DNA from: Tellurirhabdus bombi
GTDB taxonomy: Bacteria; Bacteroidota; Bacteroidia; Cytophagales; Spirosomataceae
Assembly: GCF_021484805.1 (NCBI RefSeq)
Contig: NZ_CP090557.1
Span: forward strand, 4,877,523-4,941,522
Length of the DNA stretch: 64,000 bases
Direction of reading: 5' to 3'
Part shown: piece after piece, positions 34,855 through 44,412 of the stretch
Layout of the letters: every line of letters starts with the position of its first letter
Numbering within the stretch: position 1 is the first letter of the stretch
The notes under the pieces: generated by a model
What the model was told of the DNA's origin: nothing
The model's input: the letters and a program-made list of their open reading frames with translations, nothing else
The model's database searches: none
Program-made: the position numbers and the translations under genes

Positions 34855-35400
34855 ATGAAAGCCAAATCCGTTTTCCACTCCCGCACGACGCTTACCGAAT
34901 TGATGATTCCTTCCTACGCCAACTTTGGCGGGAAGATTCACGGGGGTATTTTGCTGTCATTGATGGATAAAGTTGCCTTTGCCTGTGCATCGAAGCACTC
35001 GGGTGCTTACTGCGTGACGGTTTCTGTCGAAGGGGTGGAATTTAAGCAGCCAGTCGAAGTGGGCGAACTTGTTTCGCTGTTGGCTTCGGTCAATCACGTG
35101 GGGCGCAGCTCGATGGTGATCGGCATCAAGGTGATTGCCGAAAATGTCAAAAAAGGCACGGTTAAGCATACCAATACCTCTTATTTTACGATGGTCGCCA
35201 AAGACGATGACGACCGCCCTACCGAAGTACCACCCCTCCTGCTTGAGAATAAAGACGACATCCGGCGCTTTCTGGAAGCCATCAAACGGAAAGAGCTGAA
35301 AGCCAATAACCGAATAAGTTTCGATAATGAAAAAACCCGCCTGTTTATGGAAAACGGCGGGCTGGATTTGCTCAAAGGCGAACGCTGCGTACTGGCTTAA
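34855..35400 (+). CDS. Acyl-CoA thioesterase, hotdog fold
   Basis: 181-residue acyl-CoA hydrolase of the YciA/ACOT group. The N-terminal hotdog domain (about 1-130) has MIPSYANFGGKIHGGILLSLMDKVAFACA with the catalytic Asp region, VSVEGVEFKQPVEVGE and a KHTNTSYFTMVA strand; about 50 charged C-terminal residues follow. Typical substrates are medium- and long-chain acyl-CoAs; specificity is unknown. Its stop codon overlaps by four bases with the stop of the convergent NTF2-like gene. Confidence 0.85.
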   Translation: MKAKSVFHSRTTLTELMIPSYANFGGKIHGGILLSLMDKVAFACASKHSGAYCVTVSVEGVEFKQPVEVGELVSLLASVNHVGRSSMVIGIKVIAENVKKGTVKHTNTSYFTMVAKDDDDRPTEVPPLLLENKDDIRRFLEAIKRKELKANNRISFDNEKTRLFMENGGLDLLKGERCVLA

Positions 35401-35831
35401 TTGGGTAGACGCAACGACTGCCAGGTTACTAATTGCCACTGATTGCCGTTTTTCACGTAAACATCCGTGTAGCGAAAACTCGTGTTAAGCGGCTGGCCAT
35501 TCGTGAAGGCTTTTATCTCGCAAACGCCATTGAGAATGGCCGTTTTGCCGTATATCCGCGCCTTAAGCTCTTTCGAATCGATCGAATTATACTGCATACT
35601 ACCATCCTTGATCGATTGAATAAAGGCCTGTTTCGTATCCGTTTTTCCACTGGAATGGATGTAAACCAAATCGCTGGCCAGTACTTTGTCCAGATACGTC
35701 AGGTCTTTGCTCACCTGCGCTGCAAAGCGGGCTTTTTCAACGTCCAGTACAGCTTTTTCGTCCGCGCTGGTCGATTGGGCATACCCCAGTGAAGTAGTGA
35801 TTAGTAAGCCAAAAAAGAGTAAATACTTCAT
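35397..35831 (-). CDS. Exported NTF2-like (DUF4440-type) protein
   Basis: 144 residues with a signal peptide (KYLLFFGLLITTSLGYAQ) and a single SnoaL/NTF2-like fold: ADEKAVLDVEKARFAAQVSKD, YIHSSGKTDTKQAFIQS, TDVYVKNGNQWQLVTWQS. No catalytic residues can be assigned. It follows metF on the same strand by 99 bp and ends by overlapping the stop of the convergent thioesterase. Function unknown. Confidence 0.8.
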   Translation of the reverse strand: MKYLLFFGLLITTSLGYAQSTSADEKAVLDVEKARFAAQVSKDLTYLDKVLASDLVYIHSSGKTDTKQAFIQSIKDGSMQYNSIDSKELKARIYGKTAILNGVCEIKAFTNGQPLNTSFRYTDVYVKNGNQWQLVTWQSLRLPN

Positions 35832-35930
35832 GCTTTGATAAGCGTTAAAGAGTTGATTGGTTAGATTCCTGATTATTTAGGGTATAAAGCACAGAATCCT
35901 TTCTGCTTACTGCGTTAACCGATAACTCGT

Positions 35931-36890
35931 TTAAAATACTTCACGGGCAATTTTCGTGATGTTGTCTGATTTGCCCATTGTATAAAAATGCAGCACGGGC
36001 GCACCCTTAGCCATCAACTCACGGCACTGCTGAACGCACCATTCAATGCCTACCTGACGCGCCTGCTGGTCATTTTCGCAGGCTTTCACGGCCCCAACCA
36101 AATCTTCGGGCATGTGGAGGTAAAAAATACTCGGCAATACATCCAGTTGCCTGCGCGTACTGAGCGGCTTCAGCCCCGGAATAATGGGAACGGTAATGCC
36201 CGCAGCACGGCATTGATCGACAAAGGCAAAATATTTCGCATTGTCAAAAAACATTTGCGTGACAATGTATTCAGCTCCGTTATCGATCTTTTGCTTTAGG
36301 TAGCGCATATCCGTCTCCGAGTCGATGGCCTCGAAGTGCTTCTCGGGATAGGCCGCTACCCCGATGCAAAAATCCGTCGGGCTCAGCGCCGTTTCCCCTT
36401 CGTGCAGGTAAATACCGCGATTCATGTCGCATACCTGCGCAACCAACTCACTGGCGTAGCTATGGCCGTTTTCCTTGGGCTTAAAATCCTTGTAAGGCTT
36501 TGCCGGATCGCCCCGCAGCACCAGCACATTATCGATTCCAAGGTATTGTAAATCAATCAGAAAATCTTCCGTTTCACCTTTTGTAAAGCCCCCGCAAAGT
36601 ACGTGCGGCACGGGATCAACCCCGAAGCGATGCATGATGGCCGAGCAGATGCCAACGGTGCCGGGGCGTTTCCGGGTAACAATTTTTTTGATCGTCCCGT
36701 CTGGTTCTGGCCGTTCAATGTATTCCTCCCGGTGGTAGGTTACATCGATGAACGGAGGCTTAAACTCCATCAACGGCTCAATATTATCCAGCAGATTTTT
36801 CAAATTGTCGCCTTTGATAGGCGGAATTACTTCCAGGCTAAAGATGGTTTTACCAGCCGCTCTGCGAATATGTTCAGTAATCTTGGTCAT
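35931..36890 (-). CDS. metF: 5,10-methylenetetrahydrofolate reductase
   Basis: FAD-dependent TIM-barrel enzyme producing 5-methyl-THF, the methyl donor for MetH. 319 residues. FSLEVIPPIKGDNLKNL (catalytic Glu at about 20), DVTYHREEY, NVLVLRGDPAK and QMFFDNAKYFAFVDQCR are present. A minus-strand TAAATTTG (36951 to 36944) matching the -7 consensus lies 54 bp upstream, with no clear -33 box, and I see no SAM riboswitch in front. It is separated from metH by an orphan response-regulator gene. Confidence 0.95.
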   Translation of the reverse strand: MTKITEHIRRAAGKTIFSLEVIPPIKGDNLKNLLDNIEPLMEFKPPFIDVTYHREEYIERPEPDGTIKKIVTRKRPGTVGICSAIMHRFGVDPVPHVLCGGFTKGETEDFLIDLQYLGIDNVLVLRGDPAKPYKDFKPKENGHSYASELVAQVCDMNRGIYLHEGETALSPTDFCIGVAAYPEKHFEAIDSETDMRYLKQKIDNGAEYIVTQMFFDNAKYFAFVDQCRAAGITVPIIPGLKPLSTRRQLDVLPSIFYLHMPEDLVGAVKACENDQQARQVGIEWCVQQCRELMAKGAPVLHFYTMGKSDNITKIAREVF

Positions 36891-37063
36891 TTGCGATCAG
36901 AAAAGATCCCAAAACGCTTCTACGCGTTATATTTTGGGCAGGACAAATTTAGAGGATAATGCGCGATAACTGGCTGCATTCCCTCCTTGATTCCCGTTTT
37001 TTCGGGATAAAAATTTCAGTGTCCTTTTTCAGTACAGGCAGACCTCCTCTGAAGGCTTCGTAT

Positions 37064-37717
37064 TTACTTTTGCAACTTAAAAAAGCCCCAGCGAATCGCG
37101 GCAATCGCCATCCCTACCCGACTTTTTACGTTCATTTTTTCAAAAAGCGATTCCCGGTAGCCGTCCACCGTGCGGGGGCTGACGCACATTTTATCTGCAA
37201 TCTGGGCGTAAGTCAAATCGCTGCACGCCATTTTCAGAAATTCATGCTCCCGACCGCTGAATTTGAAATAGGCCGTCGGCGCATCATTTTTTGCAGGATC
37301 CAGAACTTTCACCAATCGTTCGGTTAACGAAGCCGAGTAATGATAGCCTTTGGTACACACGTCATCCAGCGCCTGCCGTAGTTCCGCCGGACGACAGATT
37401 TTTAACAAATAGCCCCGCGCGCCGCTCTGAACCATGCGAACGACGTGATCTTCCTGATCCATCATGGATAAAGCAATGACCTTGATATCGGGGAAATTCT
37501 GCTTTAGATAAGCTGCGGTTGTGAAGCCGTCCATCTCGGGCATATGGACATCAAGCAACACGAGCTGAGGCCGGTCGCCCCGATTCAGGTATTTTAGCAG
37601 GTCCCGCCCGTGTTCAGCTACAATAGTGACTTCGTAATTATCGAATTTTTGCACCAGATCCGACAAACTGTAGGCAAATAGCCGATGATCATCAACAATC
37701 GCGATAGAGGTTTTCAC
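37064..37717 (-). CDS. Orphan NarL/LuxR-type response regulator
   Basis: 217 residues. Receiver domain with DDHRLFAYSL (acidic pair), phosphoacceptor Asp in VLLDVHMPEMDG (about residue 57), Ser in ALSMMDQED and Lys in YLLKI. LuxR helix-turn-helix at about 150-205 (FSGREHEFLKMACSDLTYAQIADKM split by the usual turn, then SPRTVDGYRESLF). No histidine kinase gene is next to it. It sits between metH and metF on the same strand, an unusual place; whether it is co-transcribed with either is not clear, since a large hairpin lies between metH and this gene. Confidence 0.9.
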   Translation of the reverse strand: MKTSIAIVDDHRLFAYSLSDLVQKFDNYEVTIVAEHGRDLLKYLNRGDRPQLVLLDVHMPEMDGFTTAAYLKQNFPDIKVIALSMMDQEDHVVRMVQSGARGYLLKICRPAELRQALDDVCTKGYHYSASLTERLVKVLDPAKNDAPTAYFKFSGREHEFLKMACSDLTYAQIADKMCVSPRTVDGYRESLFEKMNVKSRVGMAIAAIRWGFFKLQK

Positions 37718-37833
37718 ATAAATAGCTTTTGAGGTAAGTGTCTGGAACTTACGGGAAATAGCCCCTTAAGTCAAATACTTGTTCATCTATTTATGGAACG
37801 TGATTATTTCTAGGAAATAGTCAATTTTAGAAG

Positions 37834-37866
37834 CTGTCCTAGAGGTGTTAACCACCTCTAGGACAG
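37834..37866. repeat. 14-bp perfect hairpin after metH
   Basis: CTGTCCTAGAGGTG (37834-37847), loop TTAAC, CACCTCTAGGACAG (37853-37866). No T-run on either side. It lies 7 bases after the metH stop and may act as a transcript end or stability element. Confidence 0.65.
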
Positions 37867-37872
37867 TTATTT

Positions 37873-40800
37873 TCAGGCGTCGTAACTTAAAACGGGAGCC
37901 AACCAGCGTTCCACATCCTCCACGCTCATGTTTTTCCGTTGCGCATAGTCATGTACCTGGTCTTTATTGATCTTGCCGGTAGCAAAATACTTCGATTCAG
38001 GGTGCGAAAAGTAAAACCCACTCACCGACGAAGCCGGATACATGGCAAAACTTTCGGTTAGCTTGATGTCGATTTTACCCGCGTCCAGCAAATCAAAAAG
38101 CGTCGCTTTTTCCGTATGATCCGGGCAGGCCGGATAGCCGGGAGCGGGACGGATTCCTTGGTAATCTTCTTTAATCAGCTGTTCGTTGGAGAGTTGCTCA
38201 TTGGTTGCATAGGGCCAAAATTCCTTCCGAACCCGCTCATGCATCAGCTCCGCAAAAGCTTCGGCCAGCCGGTCGGCCAGGGCCTTCACCATGATGCTGT
38301 TGTAATCGTCGTGGTCACGCTCATACTGCTCCAGTAAGGTTTCGATGCCAATACCAGCCGTAACGGCAAAGCCACCGATGTAGTCTTCCCGCCCACTTTC
38401 CAAAGGCGCAATAAAATCGGACAGGCAGAAGTTAGGCAACCCCGGTGCTTTCTGGTTTTGCTGACGGATAAAGTGTAAAACGGCTTTGGTGTCGTATACT
38501 AACTCCCCGGCCTGCCCTAAATCCAGCTTCCCCTGCCCGTTGACGTTCGCTTGCTGGCGGCTCAGTTTATATTCCAGATGCGTATGCGACCCGTGCCGCT
38601 CACAAGGAATCTGCCTAACAACTTCCTCAAAATCATGCAATAAAACGTCGTCCTCCGTTGAGTTAGCGGGAAAGAACCCAACCACTGCCTTGGCTTTCAG
38701 GAGCTTTTTATCGATGATTTCCTGCAAAAGCTGCTGCGCATCGTCGAACAGCTTCTTCGCTTCGTTTCCTACCACGGCATCCTCGAAAATCTTCGGGTAT
38801 TTTCCGTGCAGCTGCCAGGTCTGGAAAAACGGAGTCCAGTCAATGTATTTGGCAATGTCGGCCAGCGAATAATCGTCAAAGTACCGATTACCCAGGAAAG
38901 TGGGTTTGGTTGGTTCAAAATCTGCCCAGTTGATCGCTACGCGGTTGGCGCGCGCTTTTTCAATCGTCAGCGTTGTTTTATCTTTTTGCCGCTTGGCATG
39001 ATCGGCGCGTAGTTTGACGTACTCGGCTTTAATTTCCTGGAAAATCAGATCGCGCGTTTCAGAGGCTTCACTCGTCAAACGCCCGGCAACCGGCACGCTT
39101 CGGCTGGCATCCAGCACGTGAATGACCGGTCCCGAATAATGCGGATCAATTTTTACGGCGGTATGAATCCGGGACGTTGTTGCCCCGCCAATCAGCAACG
39201 GCACCTTGAAGCCCTGCCGCTCCATTTCTTTGGCTACGCCGACCATTTCATCCAGTGACGGCGTAATCAAGCCACTCAAGCCGATGATATCGACATTGTG
39301 TTTCTTGGCCTCTTCCAGGATTTTCTGGGTCGGCACCATCACCCCTAAATCGATGATTTCGTAGTTGTTACAGCCCAGGACAACGCCCACAATGTTTTTT
39401 CCAATATCATGCACATCGCCTTTCACGGTGGCCATCAGGATTTTCCCAACGGCTCTGGCCCCCTCCGATTTCTCCGCTTCGATGTAGGGAAGCAAGTAAG
39501 CCACCGCTTTTTTCATCACCCGCGCCGATTTCACGACCTGCGGCAGAAACATTTTTCCTTCGCCAAACAGATCGCCAACGACGTTCATGCCATCCATCAA
39601 CGGGCCTTCAATGACCTGCAAAGGACGGTCGAATTGCTGACGTGCCTCCTCTACATCCTGGTCGATGTAGTCGGTAATGCCTTTCACCAGGGCGTGTTTC
39701 AACCGTAAACCGACCGGTTCCAGCCGCCAGCTTTCATCCTGAACGATTTCTTTGCCTTTCGCCTTCACGGTTTCGGCAAACTCAACCAGTCGCTCCGTCG
39801 CATCCTGGCGACGATTTAGCAGCACGTCTTCGCAGCGTTCGAGTAGATCTTTCGGAATTTCGTCGTACACGCCCAATTGTCCGGCGTTGACGATGCCCAT
39901 GTCCAAACCCGCTTTGATGGCGTGGTAGAGAAAAGCCGAGTGCATGGCTTCGCGGACCACCTCATTGCCCCGGAACGAGAACGAGATATTAGACACCCCA
40001 CCCGACACTTTCGCTAACGGCAGGTTTTCCTTGATCCAGCGCGTAGCGTTGATAAAATCAACCGCGTAATTGTTATGTTCTTCGATCCCCGTCGCAACCG
40101 TCAGGATGTTCGGGTCGAAAATAATGTCCTGAGGGGCAAAGCCAACCTGATCGACCATAATTCGGTAAGCCCGCTCACAAATTTCAATCCGACGCTCGTA
40201 GTTATCGGCCTGACCTTGTTCGTCAAAAGCCATTACTACAACCGCCGCCCCGTATCGATTAACCAGCTTAGCCCGTTGAATAAACGCTTCTTCGCCTTCT
40301 TTGAGCGAAATAGAGTTGACGATGGCTTTGCCCTGGACGCATTTCAAACCGGCCTCGATCACCTCCCACTTCGAAGAGTCGATCATGATGGGCACCCGGG
40401 CAATATCCGGTTCAGCCGCAATCAGGTTCAGGAAGGTGGTCATGGCTTCCACCGAATCCAGCATTCCTTCGTCCATGTTAATATCGATGACCTGCGCCCC
40501 GTTCTCCACCTGTTGCCGGGCGACCGACAAAGCAGCATCGTAATCACCGGATTTAATCAGTCGGGCAAAGGCTTTCGAACCGGTTACGTTGGTCCGCTCC
40601 CCGATGTTGACGAAATTGGTGGTTTCTGTAATTTTCAGAGGTTCCAGACCCGACAGTTTCTGGTAAGGTTCCGGCTGTGGCTTAGGGCGGGGCTGGTAGT
40701 TGGCCGCTACCTGGGCGATGGCCTGGATGTGATCCGGCGTCGATCCGCAGCATCCCCCGACAATATTGACAAAGCCTTCTTTGATAAAGTCCTCAATCTG

Positions 40801-41670
40801 AGCGGCCATGCTCTCCGGCGTTTCGTCGTACTCGCCAAACTCATTCGGCAAACCCGCGTTGGGATAGGCCGATGTAAAGAACGGCGACTCTTTGGCCAGC
40901 GTCTGCACGTAGGGGCGCATCAGCTCGGCCCCCAGCGCACAGTTTAGCCCCACACTCAGGAGCGGCAAATGAGAAACGGAATACAAAAAGGCCTCCGTCG
41001 TCTGTCCCGACAAAGTCCGACCCGACGCATCGGTAATCGTCCCGGAAACCATGATAGGCAATGGTTCCCGCCTGGTGTCTACAAAATATTTGTCAATGGC
41101 AAACAGCGCGGCTTTGGCGTTGAGCGTATCGAAAATCGTTTCGACCAGCAACAGGTCCGAACCGCCTTCGACCAGTCCCCGCACCTGCTCGTAGTACGAA
41201 TCCACCAGTTGATCAAACGTGATGGCGCGGTAACCTGGATTGTTCACATCCGGCGAAAGCGAAGCCGTGCGGTTGGTGGGTCCCATAGCCCCGGCTACGA
41301 AGCGGGGCTTGGCGGGATTTTGCCGCGTGAACTCCACGGTCGTTTCTTTAGCAATCCGCGCCGATTCGTAATTCAACTCATACGCCAAATCCTCCATGTG
41401 GTAGTCGGCCATCGCGATGGATGTACTGCTGAAGGTGTTGGTTTCCAGAATATCCGATCCCGCTGCTAAGTATTGCCGATGAATCTCCTGAATAATATGC
41501 GGTTGGGTAATGGACAGCAAGTCGTTGTTTCCCTTCACGTCATGCGGCCAGTTCTGAAAACGTTCCCCCCGGTAATCCTCTTCTTCGAGTTTATAGCGTT
41601 GAATCATTGTCCCCATTGCTCCGTCGAGAATGAGAATCCGACGCTCCAGAAGGTCTTTTATCTTTTCCAA
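37873..41670 (-). CDS. metH: Cobalamin-dependent methionine synthase
   Basis: Transfers methyl from 5-methyl-THF to homocysteine through cobalamin. Full-length modular protein of 1265 residues. The homocysteine domain (1-330) has the zinc Cys ligands in VGLNCALG and [11 protein letters not shown]. The pterin-binding domain is at about 350-620 ([14 protein letters not shown]). The cobalamin domain is at about 650-890 ([13 protein letters not shown], with the DxHxxG lower-ligand motif). The AdoMet reactivation domain forms the C-terminus ([15 protein letters not shown] is represented by [15 protein letters not shown]). The 5' leader contains a SAM-I riboswitch, so expression should fall when SAM is plentiful. 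Confidence 0.97.
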   Translation of the reverse strand: MEKIKDLLERRILILDGAMGTMIQRYKLEEEDYRGERFQNWPHDVKGNNDLLSITQPHIIQEIHRQYLAAGSDILETNTFSSTSIAMADYHMEDLAYELNYESARIAKETTVEFTRQNPAKPRFVAGAMGPTNRTASLSPDVNNPGYRAITFDQLVDSYYEQVRGLVEGGSDLLLVETIFDTLNAKAALFAIDKYFVDTRREPLPIMVSGTITDASGRTLSGQTTEAFLYSVSHLPLLSVGLNCALGAELMRPYVQTLAKESPFFTSAYPNAGLPNEFGEYDETPESMAAQIEDFIKEGFVNIVGGCCGSTPDHIQAIAQVAANYQPRPKPQPEPYQKLSGLEPLKITETTNFVNIGERTNVTGSKAFARLIKSGDYDAALSVARQQVENGAQVIDINMDEGMLDSVEAMTTFLNLIAAEPDIARVPIMIDSSKWEVIEAGLKCVQGKAIVNSISLKEGEEAFIQRAKLVNRYGAAVVVMAFDEQGQADNYERRIEICERAYRIMVDQVGFAPQDIIFDPNILTVATGIEEHNNYAVDFINATRWIKENLPLAKVSGGVSNISFSFRGNEVVREAMHSAFLYHAIKAGLDMGIVNAGQLGVYDEIPKDLLERCEDVLLNRRQDATERLVEFAETVKAKGKEIVQDESWRLEPVGLRLKHALVKGITDYIDQDVEEARQQFDRPLQVIEGPLMDGMNVVGDLFGEGKMFLPQVVKSARVMKKAVAYLLPYIEAEKSEGARAVGKILMATVKGDVHDIGKNIVGVVLGCNNYEIIDLGVMVPTQKILEEAKKHNVDIIGLSGLITPSLDEMVGVAKEMERQGFKVPLLIGGATTSRIHTAVKIDPHYSGPVIHVLDASRSVPVAGRLTSEASETRDLIFQEIKAEYVKLRADHAKRQKDKTTLTIEKARANRVAINWADFEPTKPTFLGNRYFDDYSLADIAKYIDWTPFFQTWQLHGKYPKIFEDAVVGNEAKKLFDDAQQLLQEIIDKKLLKAKAVVGFFPANSTEDDVLLHDFEEVVRQIPCERHGSHTHLEYKLSRQQANVNGQGKLDLGQAGELVYDTKAVLHFIRQQNQKAPGLPNFCLSDFIAPLESGREDYIGGFAVTAGIGIETLLEQYERDHDDYNSIMVKALADRLAEAFAELMHERVRKEFWPYATNEQLSNEQLIKEDYQGIRPAPGYPACPDHTEKATLFDLLDAGKIDIKLTESFAMYPASSVSGFYFSHPESKYFATGKINKDQVHDYAQRKNMSVEDVERWLAPVLSYDA

Positions 41671-41780
41671 GTGTAATTATAGTTTTAAGCCCACCTAAAC
41701 AGTTGATGATCAATCAAAAAACAGACAAGGGCTTATCGTCAGAAGAGGAAGTTGGCAGTTCGCCGCAGCGATCGACATTT

Positions 41781-41884
41781 CTCTTATCTCTCCCCGCCAG
41801 CGGAGCGGGGTGGAATGTGGCACCGTTCTAAAAAGGGGTTGCCAAGACATCGTTGGGTCCGATCCCTCCGTCTTTCTTGATAAG
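41781..41884 (-). ncRNA. SAM-I (S-box) riboswitch in the metH leader
   Basis: Read on the minus strand, the element opens with CTTATCAAGAAAGACGGAGG and closes with GAGAGATAAGAG, whose CTTATC/GATAAG form P1. Between them are the conserved GAGGGATCGGACCC segment, GATG...GGCAACCCC, then AACGGTGCCACATTCC, and a P4 hairpin CCCCGC...GCGGGG (41792-41810). The order and spacing match the SAM-I class that binds S-adenosylmethionine. It ends 110 nt upstream of the metH start. The expression platform is not obvious; a short T-run lies in the leader near 41715-41720. Confidence 0.93.
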
Positions 41885-41890
41885 CTGTTG

Positions 41891-41922
41891 CAAAAATACA
41901 CAAAGAGGCTTGTTTTGCCAAA
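41891..41922 (-). promoter_or_regulatory. metH promoter in front of the SAM-I riboswitch
   Basis: On the minus strand TTTG (41922-41919), 20 bases, TATTTTTG (41898-41891): a full match to the Bacteroidetes TTTG-N(17-23)-TAnnTTTG pattern. The -7 box ends 7 bases before the first riboswitch base, so transcription would start almost exactly at the aptamer. Confidence 0.8.
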
Positions 41923-41974
41923 ATGATTATTTCGGACAGAACAAACCTCCCTGATTAAAATAACAAACTCGTTT

Positions 41975-43123
41975 CTAGCGCATTGTATCTGCTTTAGCGG
42001 TCGCATTGGCCGAAAGCATTTTATAAAGTGCGTCGCCTACCCGCTGGTTGACAAGGGGGCTGGCGTGCGCGTCGTTACGGCCCACAATCCGATCTTTAGG
42101 ATCCAGGTCTTTGGTAACACTGCTCACTTCCAGAATGGGTACCTGCTGCTGCGCAAAATAGGTTTCTACAGGCTGGGTATACATTTTGGTTTTCTCGAAA
42201 TTGTGCGAGAACGGAAAGATAACCACGAACAGACGAACGTTATTTTTCTTGCTATAATCCACAAAACGACTCAGATCGCGGATGTGGCTGTTCAGAATCG
42301 TTGTGTCGGTGTAAACACGTTTGGCGTAATCCTGATAAGGCGCGAAGTTTCCGTGCGGCAGTTGCCAGTAAATGTAGTTCAGGAGATAAGAGCGGGCAAA
42401 TAAAGGCCGGGTCGGGCCAGGAACATCGGAGTAAGGCTCAAAGCCCTGGGGGACAACGCCTCCGTCCCGGGCGGCTTTCTCAATATCATTCGGAAAGTAC
42501 TGCAACACCATCCAATCGGGCTTAACGCCGTATTTTTCAAAGCGTTCGTATTCATCCCGCGTATCTGATCCCGAAACCCCTAAATTATAGACTTCGTACT
42601 TATCCCCCAGCTTTTGGGCCAGGACATTGGAAAAGCGATCCTCTACATTCTTGATTCCGTGGCCCGCCGCAAAGGAGTCCCCAATGACCATTACTTTTGT
42701 TTTTCCCAGCGAATCGGCATGGTCTTCATCCCGGTATCCTTTTTCATTAACCGGGCTCCAATAGCGTTCAAACCAGATTTTTGAGGCCAGCGTGCTGTTT
42801 CCCTCGTGGCTCTGCGAAATGGTCATAAATACCATCTCCAGAAAAACCAGCAACACCAGCAGCGGCACAAACAGCGTGGCCACGTTAATCAGCCATTTCG
42901 GTGCTTTGGGATTCTTGACAATGTTGTAGTAAAAAATTCTCAGTAAATCGTAGAGGAAGAGAAATAAAACAACACCTTTGGCGAAGCGGATGTAGGCGTT
43001 GTCGAACAGGCCATGAAATGGATAGGAAAATGAAATTTTGAGTCGCTCGGGAAAAAACAGCAAAACTGCCAGCATGCTTATTAAAACAAGTCGCAGCAGG
43101 CTAGTAACTAATTTGGAGGTCAT
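41975..43123 (-). CDS. Membrane-anchored SGNH-hydrolase-like protein
   Basis: 382 residues. Three hydrophobic helices (about 5-25, 43-68, 78-103) precede a domain probably outside the cytoplasm. It has SGNH features: KVMVIGDSFAAGHG (block I Ser), NLGVSGSDTRDE (block II Gly), and a C-terminal NDAHASPLVN carrying an Asp-x-His pair. It resembles esterase or acetyl-handling proteins seen near surface polysaccharide genes, but the substrate cannot be read. The start is 248 bp from the divergent Ppx gene. Confidence 0.78.
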   Translation of the reverse strand: MTSKLVTSLLRLVLISMLAVLLFFPERLKISFSYPFHGLFDNAYIRFAKGVVLFLFLYDLLRIFYYNIVKNPKAPKWLINVATLFVPLLVLLVFLEMVFMTISQSHEGNSTLASKIWFERYWSPVNEKGYRDEDHADSLGKTKVMVIGDSFAAGHGIKNVEDRFSNVLAQKLGDKYEVYNLGVSGSDTRDEYERFEKYGVKPDWMVLQYFPNDIEKAARDGGVVPQGFEPYSDVPGPTRPLFARSYLLNYIYWQLPHGNFAPYQDYAKRVYTDTTILNSHIRDLSRFVDYSKKNNVRLFVVIFPFSHNFEKTKMYTQPVETYFAQQQVPILEVSSVTKDLDPKDRIVGRNDAHASPLVNQRVGDALYKMLSANATAKADTMR

Positions 43124-43371
43124 TGTATTTTAAATTGGTGGAAAAAGCAGGTATTCTTAGGGCGCCTTGATAAATTACCGGAAAAGTACAAACAAAGTGG
43201 CGCTATTCAAATGTTGTCTTCAGAAACCGAGCAATTGCTTGAGGGAAAGGCTGACGATTCTTTACCTTTATTTTTTGGATTGCTACGAAGAATGCGGTTG
43301 GCCTATTAGGCTGTTCAACCGCAAAAACACTATATTTGGCCGTTTTCATTTACTTTTTCGTTTACATTATT

Positions 43372-44259
43372 TTGAAACTAGCAGCCATTGATATCGGCTC
43401 CAACGCCGCCCGTTTGCAGATTTCAACCGTTCTGCACGTCGACGATGTGATTAGTTTTAAGCGCGTCGAGTATGTCCGCTTCCCGCTGCGTTTGGGGCAT
43501 GATGTTTTTACATTTGGCAAACTTACTCCCGAGAGCGAAGCCCGAACCACCAAGCTGATGGAAGTTTATCGGCTCTTGATGGAATTACACGAAGTCGAAG
43601 ACTACATGGCCTGCGCCACGTCGGCCATGCGTGAATCCCAGAACGGACACGAGGTAAGCGCCCGCATCAAGCAAGCAACCGGCATCGATATTCACATTAT
43701 TGACGGCCAGAAAGAAGCGGAAATCATCAACAACGTGGTCGTCCAGGCGCTGGACGAGCGGCAGTATCTGCACATCGATGTAGGCGGTGGCAGCACCGAA
43801 CTAAACGTATACCTGAATCGCCAGAAAGTTGCTTCTAAATCCTTTAAAATTGGTTCAGTACGGCTCCTGGAAGGAAAAGAAACCAAAGGCGCGTGGCAAA
43901 AAATGGAAAGCTGGATTAACGAAAATGTTGATAAAAGCCAGAAAATCATGGCGGTCGGTACCGGCGGAAACATCAACAAAATCTTTAATCTGGTCACTAA
44001 ATTTTCCGACAATACCACCACGCTGGACGAGATTATCCGGATGAAAAATTACATCGCTGGCTTTAGTCTGGATGACCGGATCAACAAGCTTCGTCTGAAT
44101 GCCGACCGGGCTGATGTGATTATCCCGGCGTCTGATATTTACATCTCGGTAATGCAGTGGGCGGGGGCCGCCAACATCATTGTTCCAGACTTAGGATTGC
44201 GGGATGGGATTATCCAGCTTGTCTATAATCGCTTGCTCAAGAAGCAGTCAAAAAAATAA
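43372..44259 (+). CDS. Ppx/GppA-type phosphatase
   Basis: Exopolyphosphatase or (p)ppGpp-pentaphosphate phosphatase family, 295 residues, a short two-domain form. The actin-like fold is shown by AAIDIGSNAARLQI (phosphate loop 1), ATSAMRESQNG, GQKEAEIINNVV, HIDVGGGSTELNV and VGTGGNINKIF. No ATG is present at the family start; TTG at 43372 (MKLAAIDIGSN) is the best start, and a TTG at 43336 would prepend twelve hydrophobic residues. No polyphosphate kinase gene is adjacent. Followed by a strong terminator. Confidence 0.88.
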   Translation: MKLAAIDIGSNAARLQISTVLHVDDVISFKRVEYVRFPLRLGHDVFTFGKLTPESEARTTKLMEVYRLLMELHEVEDYMACATSAMRESQNGHEVSARIKQATGIDIHIIDGQKEAEIINNVVVQALDERQYLHIDVGGGSTELNVYLNRQKVASKSFKIGSVRLLEGKETKGAWQKMESWINENVDKSQKIMAVGTGGNINKIFNLVTKFSDNTTTLDEIIRMKNYIAGFSLDDRINKLRLNADRADVIIPASDIYISVMQWAGAANIIVPDLGLRDGIIQLVYNRLLKKQSKK

Positions 44260-44282
44260 TCCTTCTTCGATTAGTCAATAAA

Positions 44283-44313
44283 AAACCCCAGTAAAATAAT
44301 ATTACTGGGGTTT
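44283..44313. terminator. Terminator after the Ppx/GppA gene
   Basis: AAACCCCAGTAA (44283-44294) pairs perfectly with TTACTGGGGTTT (44302-44313). Confidence 0.85.
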
Positions 44314-44376
44314 CCTTTAGCATATTCTCTATCTATTTACTAAGTTTCTTGTGCGGTTTAGACACCCACAAAAAAA

Positions 44377-44405
44377 TTTGGTCACATCTGATCTGAATAT
44401 TTTCG
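44377..44405 (+). promoter_or_regulatory. Candidate promoter of the FemAB-like gene
   Basis: TTTG (44377-44380), 17 bases, TATTTTCG (44398-44405), one mismatch to TAnnTTTG. The ATG is 7 bases further on, so the leader would be very short or absent. Confidence 0.35.
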
Positions 44406-44412
44406 TCATTTA

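Noticed and set aside
36891..37063. Possible second SAM riboswitch in front of metF
   Set aside because: None of the SAM-I core segments could be found on the minus strand; only a -7-like box is present.
40075..40947. 290-codon open frame on the plus strand over metH
   Set aside because: It lies entirely within the conserved pterin and homocysteine domains of metH on the other strand, and the product has no recognisable features.
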